A program made the translations under genes and the position numbers. The notes under the pieces are model-generated. The model did no database searches. It saw nothing but the letters and a program-made list of their open reading frames with translations, and was not told the origin of the DNA. A DNA stretch of 33,764 bases. It comes from Shewanella surugensis (GTDB lineage: Bacteria > Pseudomonadota > Gammaproteobacteria > Enterobacterales > Shewanellaceae). Within the stretch, counting starts at the first letter, position 1. The number at the start of each line of letters is the position of its first letter. The stretch covers positions 1 to 33,764 of the forward strand of contig NZ_JAKIKS010000061.1 of the NCBI RefSeq assembly GCF_023284005.1, given 5' to 3'. Below are positions 17,702 through 25,058 of this stretch, piece by piece.

Positions 17702-19078
17702 CTACGGATTATTGTTCAAATTAAGAGCCGAAAGGGCTTGTGCCACAATCTCAACACAACCGCCCTCATCTGGCATTCCCCAATGAGATTGACTGAAATA
17801 AGAGTGAAACACTTTCACCCACGGGCTAGGCTCTTGCTCTACAGGCCCAGCAAATAACGACGACGCTCTATCACAGTCCCAAACCAGCATCATGGCAATA
17901 ACTTTCAGCACGGAATCGGAACGAGGAGTTTCGTTCACCAGTTGACTCATGTCGTTAATACCAAAGCAACCAGCCAACTGCGCTGAGTCGATATTCTTGC
18001 GTAATATTGAGCGGGCGACGCTAGGAAAAAAGCAATGAAAGTAGACAGCAACCAAACACGGAAATCGATAGACGTAATCCACCTGACGTCCCAAAGCATC
18101 CGACTCGCTATTTAAAGTTTGATAAATTTCCAAGTGTCTGACGAAGGTTTCTACCTCACGTAAAGACAAAGCTCGAACCGTAATAAGTGATTTAACAAAT
18201 TTAAAACCAGTGTCACGCTCTTGATATAACTCAGTTGGTGCGAGTATTGAACTTTGGCGTATTAAATGAGTAAAGTACTTAACTGAGGCCAAATCTTTAT
18301 CAGAACCGATTTGTGACAAGGCTTCAGGTAACGCAAAACTGAACTTCAAGAACTTATCGAGGTAACGCTGGGCATCAACTGCATCGCCATAGCAGTGATT
18401 AACAGCGGCTTTTAATTGCTGAGTATTCGTGATGAGTACAAAGCTAACACCTTCAACATCAAAGGTGTGTTTAATAATTTCAAGCATATCGACAGCAAAA
18501 TTTGGTCTGCATCGATCAAGTTCGTCAACAAATAAAATAATAGGTTTGTTCGCTGCAATTTCAGCGAGTGCGGTTTGTAGCGCATTTAAATTTTGATCTG
18601 CTTTTACATGATCTTTTAATACTGATTCAATCGTCGCATCAATGGCTTTATCTGCGGTTTTCTGAAGTTCCTTATCAAAGTCATCTGCAACATTAACCAC
18701 GTCCTGCCTTAAAAGATGTGAAACACCCGCTTTAGCAATAGTTTTTAGACCATAACGAACAGCAGGCAAGGCTTTTTTCATAAAACCTTGCTTATTGACA
18801 TCAGGTAAAACCTTAATTATTTCAGCAAGCAAAGTCATCAATGGCTCATTTGCATGATCGGCTTTGAACGCATCAATATAAATTAAATGATGCGTATTAT
18901 TATCGCTCATTAGATTTATGAGTTTATGGCAAAACTCAGTTTTACCCGTCCCCCAACTACCATCGATAACAATAGGTGAAATATCTATGTCGGCTTGTAA
19001 TAGCGACATCACTTTTTCAGCAATACTTTTACGCTTAAATTCATCTCTTTCATCAAATGTTAATGCGGTGATATCCAT
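17702..19078 (-). CDS. KAP-family P-loop NTPase in the restriction operon
   Basis: A 458-aa protein. Walker A is GSWGTGKT (residues 40-47) and Walker B is ILFVDELDRCRP (181-192), with the DELDRC form characteristic of KAP NTPases. A sensor-like VLITNTQQL follows at about 214-222. The family often has a membrane segment inserted in the P-loop domain; I see no clear one here, so this member is probably soluble. The C-terminal half is helical and unassigned. It lies between hsdS (5-base gap) and the RhuM gene, so it is co-transcribed. KAP NTPases occur in several defence loci. A role in anti-phage activity is inference. Confidence 0.88.
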   Translation of the reverse strand: MDITALTFDERDEFKRKSIAEKVMSLLQADIDISPIVIDGSWGTGKTEFCHKLINLMSDNNTHHLIYIDAFKADHANEPLMTLLAEIIKVLPDVNKQGFMKKALPAVRYGLKTIAKAGVSHLLRQDVVNVADDFDKELQKTADKAIDATIESVLKDHVKADQNLNALQTALAEIAANKPIILFVDELDRCRPNFAVDMLEIIKHTFDVEGVSFVLITNTQQLKAAVNHCYGDAVDAQRYLDKFLKFSFALPEALSQIGSDKDLASVKYFTHLIRQSSILAPTELYQERDTGFKFVKSLITVRALSLREVETFVRHLEIYQTLNSESDALGRQVDYVYRFPCLVAVYFHCFFPSVARSILRKNIDSAQLAGCFGINDMSQLVNETPRSDSVLKVIAMMLVWDCDRASSLFAGPVEQEPSPWVKVFHSYFSQSHWGMPDEGGCVEIVAQALSALNLNNNP

Positions 19079-19083
19079 ATCTC

Positions 19084-20352
19084 TTAAGCTGCCTCTGTAT
19101 TGTCTATTTTCACTCTACGCTTACCGGTCAACAACTGCTGCATCAAGGCCTTTTTCTCTTGCTTGAAGTGAGCCAGCTTAGCGTTTAACAGCTCGATCTC
19201 TTTATCGGCAGCGGTGAGCACAGAGGCAATTTTAACTATTTCATGTTCGTCTTTTGGAATGTAAAATCTAAATTTATACAAATCACTTGTGTTAATAGAA
19301 TTGATTGTTGCACCGAGATTTTTATTTACTTGCCGATAAAACATTGATGTTTGGAACAGCTGAAATACAAGTTCTGGATATTTACCACGAAACGAAGTCA
19401 TAAAGGCACCATGCGTTTGCCCAATTGCTTGATTTGTTATCAACGCACTCTTACCAATCAAGTTTTTACTGCCATTTCGAATACAAATTAGGATATCTCC
19501 AACTCTTGTCCTCAACTCATCTTTTATCAGAGAAGAAACATAAACATTATCGAGAAAAGACAACTTTCCTGCCTGAATATTTGAAGAGCGTAAAACTAAT
19601 GTTCCCTCATCGGTAACATCATTAGGAGAATACGTTAAGCCTGTCAGGCACTTGCCTACATCCCCCAATTTCACATCTTCCCACTCGCCCTCAAACGCCT
19701 TACCCGTTTCAACTGCTTTTTCAGCCCCGTCTGTTGCTGAAGTGCTGAGTAAACGCTTTTTGCCCGTCAACAGCTGCTGCATCAGGGCTTTTTTCTGCTG
19801 TTTGCTGGTTGCGAACAGCTTTTCAGTGGTGGTGATCGCCTTATCCCACGTGGAGAGAATATTGGCTATTTTGCATTGTTCTGGGAGTGGGGGGATTGGG
19901 ACCTTAATAGTCTTTACCAGCCCTCCACTTAAATTACTTTGGCCTGCTGAGTTACTTAAATTTCGTATATTTTCATACTCACTTAATAAAAAGTTAAAGT
20001 AGTATTCAGGGTTATAATCTTGCTTTAAAATAATCGCAGCACTGTTCTGATTAGTTGAAGCTTCAAATTGGAGCAATGCAACTTGGCCTCTTGTTTTCCC
20101 TTGTCCGATCATAGCTAAAAGAATTGTACCTTTTGGACATAATTTAGCTGATGAATTATTTAAACCCTCTTTAGTTATATAAACCTTAGTGTCTATTGAG
20201 TTAAGGATACAGTTTTGGACTTCTGTCGTTCTAATCCATGGAATGCTTCCCAGTTCCCAATATTCAGATTTACTTTTACTAGGCGTTCCACCCGAAGTTA
20301 CTTTTGCAATATCTTCGATAGTGCCTTTTCCCCATCCATTAGGCAAAATCAT
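19084..20352 (-). CDS. hsdS: Type I restriction specificity subunit S (two target-recognition domains)
   Basis: A 422-aa DNA-specificity subunit. TRD1 spans about residues 1-165, the first conserved helix follows (PIPPLPEQCKIANIL ... KKALMQQLLTGKKR, about 165-205), then TRD2 (about 225-375) and the second helix ending KKALMQQLLTGKRR (about 398-415). The duplicated KKALMQQLLTGK segment is the usual separator that sets the spacing of the bipartite recognition site, and it is also a direct repeat at DNA level (about 19125-19160 and 19770-19805). The start ATG 20352 has an excellent GGAGGTGA site five bases upstream, lying inside the YhcG remnant. The recognition sequence cannot be read from the protein alone. 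Confidence 0.95.
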   Translation of the reverse strand: MILPNGWGKGTIEDIAKVTSGGTPSKSKSEYWELGSIPWIRTTEVQNCILNSIDTKVYITKEGLNNSSAKLCPKGTILLAMIGQGKTRGQVALLQFEASTNQNSAAIILKQDYNPEYYFNFLLSEYENIRNLSNSAGQSNLSGGLVKTIKVPIPPLPEQCKIANILSTWDKAITTTEKLFATSKQQKKALMQQLLTGKKRLLSTSATDGAEKAVETGKAFEGEWEDVKLGDVGKCLTGLTYSPNDVTDEGTLVLRSSNIQAGKLSFLDNVYVSSLIKDELRTRVGDILICIRNGSKNLIGKSALITNQAIGQTHGAFMTSFRGKYPELVFQLFQTSMFYRQVNKNLGATINSINTSDLYKFRFYIPKDEHEIVKIASVLTAADKEIELLNAKLAHFKQEKKALMQQLLTGKRRVKIDNTEAA

Positions 20353-20797
20353 TGCTCACCTCCAGCTGCGGCACCCGCCGCTCCTCCGCAGCGGTTAGAG
20401 TACTACTAAGCAAAGCACAAGAAAACAAGAACAAGGCGCTAATGCCCTCACTAATTTTAAGAAGCTCTACATGATGCGACCAGCTCAATTTGTGCGACAC
20501 TGTCGCATGATTTTTATTCAGTAAATAAAACTGACGAAATCTCTGCAGGTTACTCACGCTAAAGCCTTTGCCATGCTTGAGTTTTAAGTCTCGGCTTAGG
20601 GTCGAGAGTAGCTGCTGACCATATTTAGCACTCGTTTCTCCTTGCTGCTCAAATTCAATAATATGCTGACCAATATGCCAGTAGGTCATCACCAAGCAGG
20701 TATTGATCGCAACAAAGGTGTTTTTCTGCCCTTGAACAAAGGTTGTGGTGATACTGTCGATGAGTTGGTCATAAACCTTATCAGTGGGTTTATTCAT
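20339..20797 (-). pseudogene. YhcG/DUF1016 nuclease gene, truncated remnant
   Basis: The first ~115 residues match the N-terminal domain of the YhcG-type PD-(D/E)xK nuclease family: QGQKNTFVAINTCLVMTYWHIGQ, YGQQLLSTLSRDL, GKGFSVSNLQRFRQFY, and the SWSHHVELLKI segment. After that the protein departs into a hydrophobic, unrelated tail (ALFLFSCALLSS) and ends, where family members continue for another 200 residues including the nuclease. The ATG overlaps the hsdM stop by eight bases and its 3' end overlaps hsdS. It is most simply a gene cut by deletion, leaving its tail fused to the leader of hsdS. Confidence 0.75.
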
Positions 20798-22370
20798 AGC
20801 CCAGTTCCTTGTAGCCTAATTCTTCGAGATATTTCGCCATTTCCGTCTCTAATTCAGCTAGTTCGGTTTGCAATGCCAAACGCTCGCTGCGCACGGCCAT
20901 TAAATCAATCTCGGCTTCTTCCTCAAAGGTATCGACATAGCGCGGAATGTTGAGGTTGTAATCGTTCTCCGCTATTTCTTCAATTGTGGCGAGGTAAGCG
21001 TACTTATCCACGCTTTCACGGGCTTTGTAGGTATCAACAATCTTTAGAATATTCTCAGGCGTTAATACATTCTGGTTTTTGCCCGATTTAAACTCACGCG
21101 AGGCATCAATAAACAATACGTTATTGTTATGAGAAGGGTCGTCTTTGTGTTTTTTGAAAATAAGAATAGCCGCTGGAATACCGGTACCGAAGAACAATTT
21201 TTCAGGTAAGCCAATCACGGTATCGAGCAAGTTTTCATCAATGAGCTGCTTGCGGATTTTGCCCTCGCTTGATCCACGAAATAACACCCCGTGTGGTACC
21301 ACTACCCCCATGCGTCCGCCTTGTTTACCTTTAGACGCAGGCTTTAGGGTTTCAATCATGTGTGAGATAAACGCATAATCACCTTTGGTTTTAGGTGGCA
21401 CACCACGGCGGAAACGACCAAAATGATCGTTTTCGGCATCCTCAAAGCCCCATTTATCTAAGCTAAACGGTGGGTTAGCGGTGACAATATCAAAGTGCAG
21501 TAAGCCACCCTCTTTCCCTTGCGCGGTATCCAATAGCTTAGGGTTACGAATAGTGTCGCCCCATTCAATGCGATGATTATCTTCACCATGCAAGAACATG
21601 TTCATTTTAGCCAATGACCAGGTAGATCCAATGGCTTCTTGACCAAATAGGGCATACTGCTTGGAGCCGTTAAAGTTCTTTTGTATTTGCTTACCACACT
21701 TCATCAATAGTGAGCCGCTGCCACAAGCAGGATCGCAAATGGTGTCACCTTGTTGTGGATCTAAAATGATAGCCAGTAAATCAGAGACTTCAGCTGGGGT
21801 ATAGAATTCTCCCGCCGATTTACCGCTACCTGCGGCAAAATGTTTGATTAAGTATTCGTAAGCGTTACCAATAACATCCAGTGATCCGACACAACTAGGG
21901 CGTAGACTCAGAGTTGGCTTGCCAAAGTCTTCCATTAGGTGGCGTAGAATCTCGTTCTTTTGCTTTTCATCACCTAATTTATCGGTATTAAAACTAATAT
22001 CTTGGAACACATTTTTTAGCTTAGTGCCGTTGGCTTCTTCAATGGCATGTAAGGCTTGGTCGATACGCGAGCCGTTACCTGCTGTATTACGCAGTTCATA
22101 CAAGTCCCAGAACGTTGAACCAACCGGGATCTTGAAAGACTGGGAGTCCATCATTTCATTGATAAGATCTGGGCTATCCCCATACTCTTGTTTTAATTAA
22201 TCATACTTGTCTTGATGCACATCAGAGATGTATTTCAAGAACAACATGGTTAAGATGAAGTCTTTGTAGATTGACGGATCGACCGTGCCACGGAAGGTGT
22301 CACACGCACCCCATACCGCTTTGTTGACTGTGTCTTGAAATATTGGATCTTGGTTTATTGGTGAATTCAT
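20790..22370 (-). pseudogene. hsdM: Type I restriction methyltransferase subunit M, interrupted by an in-frame TAA
   Basis: HsdM methylates adenine in the target with HsdS. Reading from ATG 22370 (three bases after the half-S gene) gives 57 codons typical of the HsdM N-terminus (GACDTFRG, FILTMLFLKYISDV), then TAA at 22197-22199, then LKQEYGDSPDLINEMMDSQ in the same frame. The remainder is intact: YTPAEVSDL, SAM motif DPACGSGSL (about 213-221 of 526) and catalytic NPPF (299-302), ending with a coiled-coil C-terminus. The stop removes only one codon, probably an original CAA (Gln). An ATG at 22154 could restart translation, but it lacks a good ribosome site and loses 72 residues. I call it interrupted, with readthrough or a sequencing error as alternatives. 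Confidence 0.88.
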
Positions 22371-22373
22371 CGT

Positions 22374-23012
22374 TTAATTATTCTCATTCAGTAATTGTTT
22401 AAACATACCCTGAAGCATTGCTTTGCGATTCATCATTAGGGCGTCAGTTAACCTCTGCTCTTTTTCCCACAGTTGGTTAATCTGAAGTATTTTTTGCTGA
22501 GTTTCGATAGATGGGATAGTAAGCGTTATCTCATTGCCAATAGATGTATTTAGCATTACCGCCATCGATGACCCCTGACTACCAGGACCTTCTAACAGGA
22601 AAAATTGAATGTGTGGCTGATTTAATGACCAACACAAAAATTCAGGTAACACCTCAGCTTTTGGCGTCAGCACTAAAAACTGGCTGGTTACGACCAAGGG
22701 CAAAGAGTCTTCTGAAGCATCAACGACACAAGATGCCTGAAAGTAACCCCCTCTCGATCCCCTCGAAGGCAGTATCACTGTACCTGATGTGACCAGTGCT
22801 TTGTCCTTACCCTGCCAATCAATAACAGGCAGCTTGCTAGGATCGAGTAAAAATGAGTTGGACGCTTTTGCTATTTCACGCACATCTTTAATTTGCGCAA
22901 TACGAGCATTGCCAACTTTATATTCAACCTCTTCGACCTTCTCTCGAAAAGTGTAACCTGTTCTAATATGCGCAACATCACTAAGTAAACGAATATTAGT
23001 ATGGGGAAGCAT
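22374..23012 (-). CDS. Half-size HsdS-like protein (one target-recognition domain)
   Basis: A 212-aa protein with a single specificity domain (residues 1-155: LSDVAHIRTGYTFREKV ... AQIKDVR, then GTVILPSRGSRGGYFQASCVV) and one conserved helix at the C-terminus (IETQQKILQINQLWEKEQRL ... KAMLQGMFKQLL). It lacks the second domain of a normal HsdS. Half-size S proteins can act as dimers, which would give a palindromic target (family knowledge). Its stop is three bases before hsdM and its ATG overlaps the upstream small gene by 17 bases, so it is within the operon. It may be an alternative specificity subunit. Confidence 0.85.
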   Translation of the reverse strand: MLPHTNIRLLSDVAHIRTGYTFREKVEEVEYKVGNARIAQIKDVREIAKASNSFLLDPSKLPVIDWQGKDKALVTSGTVILPSRGSRGGYFQASCVVDASEDSLPLVVTSQFLVLTPKAEVLPEFLCWSLNQPHIQFFLLEGPGSQGSSMAVMLNTSIGNEITLTIPSIETQQKILQINQLWEKEQRLTDALMMNRKAMLQGMFKQLLNENN

Positions 23013-23343
23013 AAACTAATTCCTTAGCACTTGGCTTTGTAAGAAGGCATGCTTTATTAGTATTTGATTTAACCACATTATAGATAAACTCTGCTTGTGC
23101 CCAACCACAGCGCCTCGCTTCATTAATAAACCATTGCTGTACTGGTAAAGTGAGCTTCTGACGCTTTGAGTTATGCTCTTTGTTGTATATGGACATGACT
23201 CGTTCGGCATCGCAATAAAAAACAATGCTGTCGATGCTTACACTTTCAGGCGTCGGGAAAAGATATTGTGTTCGTGTGTGCTGCTTGGCGGTTGTTGCCG
23301 GCAATTCAGGCTCATTTATTGAACAAAGTGGTTTATTTACCAC
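22996..23343 (-). CDS. Unknown small protein at the head of the restriction operon (frame extends to 23409 through a TAA)
   Basis: A 115-aa frame from GTG 23343 encoding a small protein of unknown family, rich in basic and aromatic residues (ACLLTKPSAKELV at the C-terminus). Its GTG lacks a ribosome site. In the same frame, ATG 23409 lies six bases downstream of AGGAGAA and encodes MKPYYQITTRV, then TAA (23374-23376), then continues EVTATFIDKEV into this ORF. The true gene is therefore probably 23409-22996 (137 aa) with a nonsense codon at position 12. No motif is recognised. It overlaps the half-S gene by 17 bases and is the first gene of the operon. Confidence 0.6.
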   Translation of the reverse strand: MVNKPLCSINEPELPATTAKQHTRTQYLFPTPESVSIDSIVFYCDAERVMSIYNKEHNSKRQKLTLPVQQWFINEARRCGWAQAEFIYNVVKSNTNKACLLTKPSAKELVYASPY

Positions 23344-23454
23344 TTCTTTATCTATGAAAGTAGCCGTTACTTCTTACACACGTGTTGTAATTTGATAATA
23401 TGGTTTCATAACTATTTCTCCTATTTCTATACGTTTGTTCTGGAATTTGGTTTA

Positions 23455-23484
23455 GATAAGTTCAGGCGGCTACCTGAACTTATC
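23455..23484. promoter_or_regulatory. Perfect 12-bp inverted repeat upstream of the restriction operon
   Basis: GATAAGTTCAGG (23455-23466) and its exact complement (23473-23484) are separated by a 6-nt loop, 46 bases upstream of the first operon start (23409). No U-tract follows on either strand, so an operator for a transcription regulator or a leader hairpin is more likely than a terminator. No regulator gene lies in the operon. Confidence 0.5.
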
Positions 23485-23637
23485 GATTATCACCACACAA
23501 CCTCAAATATAAAAACGCAGTAGAACCTCTATTCGATAATGCTGTGATGTTAAACAATGTAACAATTGTATTTTTCTTTGCCAATGCATTAAACGCTATT
23601 TTTTCTCTACTGTATTATTTTGGCATTGGTAATGTGT

Positions 23638-23766
23638 CTATTCCAGCTGCATTTTGAGAACATCTTTTATTGCCACTCCCAAGTAACGAACTGTGTTATC
23701 CCGTTTTACATGACCGAGTAAAAGCTAAACAGCACAGATACTCTTTGTGCGGACCTAAATCAGCGA
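23638..23766 (-). pseudogene. Tyrosine recombinase (integrase) C-terminal remnant
   Basis: Read on the minus strand this encodes RTKSICAV*LLLGHVKRDNTVRYLGV followed by an acidic-basic tail and a stop. LLLGH with the following T-x-R-Y-LGV is the box II region of small tyrosine integrases, including the conserved His and the catalytic Tyr. The frame contains two internal stops, one of which (TAG before LLLGH) replaces an expected Gln. No N-terminal part is visible upstream, so this is a decayed fragment. It suggests the island was once carried by an integrating element (inference). Confidence 0.75.
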
Positions 23767-24112
23767 TCCTTAGTTCTACACATACAATATGTGCCATATA
23801 AAGATGCATCATAGCCAAGAGTAATTGCCCAGTGTCAGATAATATTTGCATAATTAACGGTAACTCATGTGAGATCTCTACTTACGAAGGCTGGGAACAA
23901 GAAATATGAAGCGAATAAGCCACTGAGTGATAGATTGTGCCGTTCTGGATCTGATATCAAACTGCACATCCCGCCCTGTTTTACTTTGTTTATACAGAAT
24001 CAGGCATAACCTCACCAGCCACCGTTTAAAATCGAAGCAACCCACTACCCTTGCTTTTAGATCCCCATCGAAGTTACCGAAGATATTTTATAAGTTATCG
24101 CGTAAGCGAGGC

Positions 24113-24148
24113 ATGGGCGGCTCCTTAACATCCATGTTATTACCGCAT
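24113..24148 (-). repeat. Hairpin core of repeat module R, right array, copy 1
   Basis: The inner palindrome TAACAT-CC-ATGTTA is perfect on the plus strand, flanked by GGGCGG and CCGCAT arms that pair. Compare the copies at 7332, 12308 and 24193. Confidence 0.65.
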
Positions 24149-24192
24149 TTGTGAATCCTTTCACATCATGCCTAGATAGCCTTAGGTGAGCC

Positions 24193-24227
24193 ATGGTCGT
24201 TCTTTGACATCCTTGTCATCACGACAT
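24193..24227 (-). repeat. Hairpin core of repeat module R, right array, copy 2
   Basis: Outer arms GTCGT and ACGAC pair around inner GACA/TGTC. The arms differ from those at 12308-12342 (GCGGT/ACCGC) but pairing is kept. Confidence 0.65.
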
Positions 24228-25040
24228 TCGTTAATCCTAAACATCAGACGGTGAATATGAAGCGATAGAGATAACTTATAAAATAGTGAGGTGCTTAGCT
24301 TCGTTTGGGTGGCACAGGGTTCCAAGGGGGATTGCTGTTGTTCCTCTTTGGCCCAGTGTGAGTGGGAGCTCACGATTTTAGCCCGCAGCAACCAATAAAC
24401 ATCAACAAAGTTATAGTTCATCACAAACTCAAATCGAAGAAACCCACTGCTTTTGCTTTTCAAATCAGTGTAAACACGGTTGTGACCGTCGTTGACAGGG
24501 ACACCATCGCCGAACTGACATGAATGTCCTTGCTGTGTGTCACAGAGGTATCGATACAAAACCTGCGGAAGGGTGAAGTTTTACTTTGTAAGACGCTTCG
24601 AACGAGATGTATGGACTCCCTTCCCTCGAAGCTGAATTGGCCGTTAAACATGGAAGTTGTTATTAATCCGCATGAAGATTCGACAAACAACACTCTTAAA
24701 TCGAAGAAACTCACTACTTTTGATTTAAGATCCCATCGGAGTAACTTTAACTTTTCGATAAAAAATATTGTGATTGAGACAGGACGTCGAAAATAGCCTT
24801 AGTTGAACCATGGATGGTGAATATAAGGCGGTAAATATTTTTGTGCATCGAACATTAAAGTGCAATGCTCCGCTGGGCGTCATGGAGATTGTAAAGAGGA
24901 TAAGGACGAGCAGTCCTCTTTACCTCAGTGTGAGTGGGAACTCACGATCTAAATCGCTGCAAGCGATAAGTTAGATTGAAATAAATTAACCCTATACACC
25001 TGCAGATGACAACGAAATCGGTAGCTAATAAAAATGTTCA

Positions 25041-25058
25041 AGCTTGCATTTACAAGCT
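25041..25058 (-). terminator. Weak hairpin at the end of the flavoprotein gene
   Basis: AGCTTG/CAAGCT with a 6-nt loop overlaps the stop codon, followed on the minus strand by a short T-run after eight bases. Weak candidate. Confidence 0.3.

Larger units (their letters stand above)
23767..25056 (-). repeat. Right modular repeat array (minus orientation; two tandem copies)
   Basis: About 1.3 kb without a gene. Read on the minus strand: a shorter copy Q2 (near 24945), R2 (near 24825-24795) and S2 (24740-24695), then P (24566-24450), Q (24380-24320), R (24250-24105) and S (24085-24025). The P-Q-R-S order and sequence match the left array at 11638-12577, in inverted orientation. Translated fragments such as DTSVTH and KSSGFLRFE recur in short frames, but I see no gene. 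Positions 23767-24000 contain nothing I can assign. Confidence 0.72.

Noticed and set aside
23455..23484. Integron attC site
   Set aside because: The palindrome lacks the RYYYAAC/GTTRRRY core pair and asymmetric bulges expected of attC.
24182..24714. Overlapping frames on the minus strand with KSSGFLRFE and HVSSAMVS
   Set aside because: Frames inside the right repeat array; no ribosome site and no support beyond the repeats.
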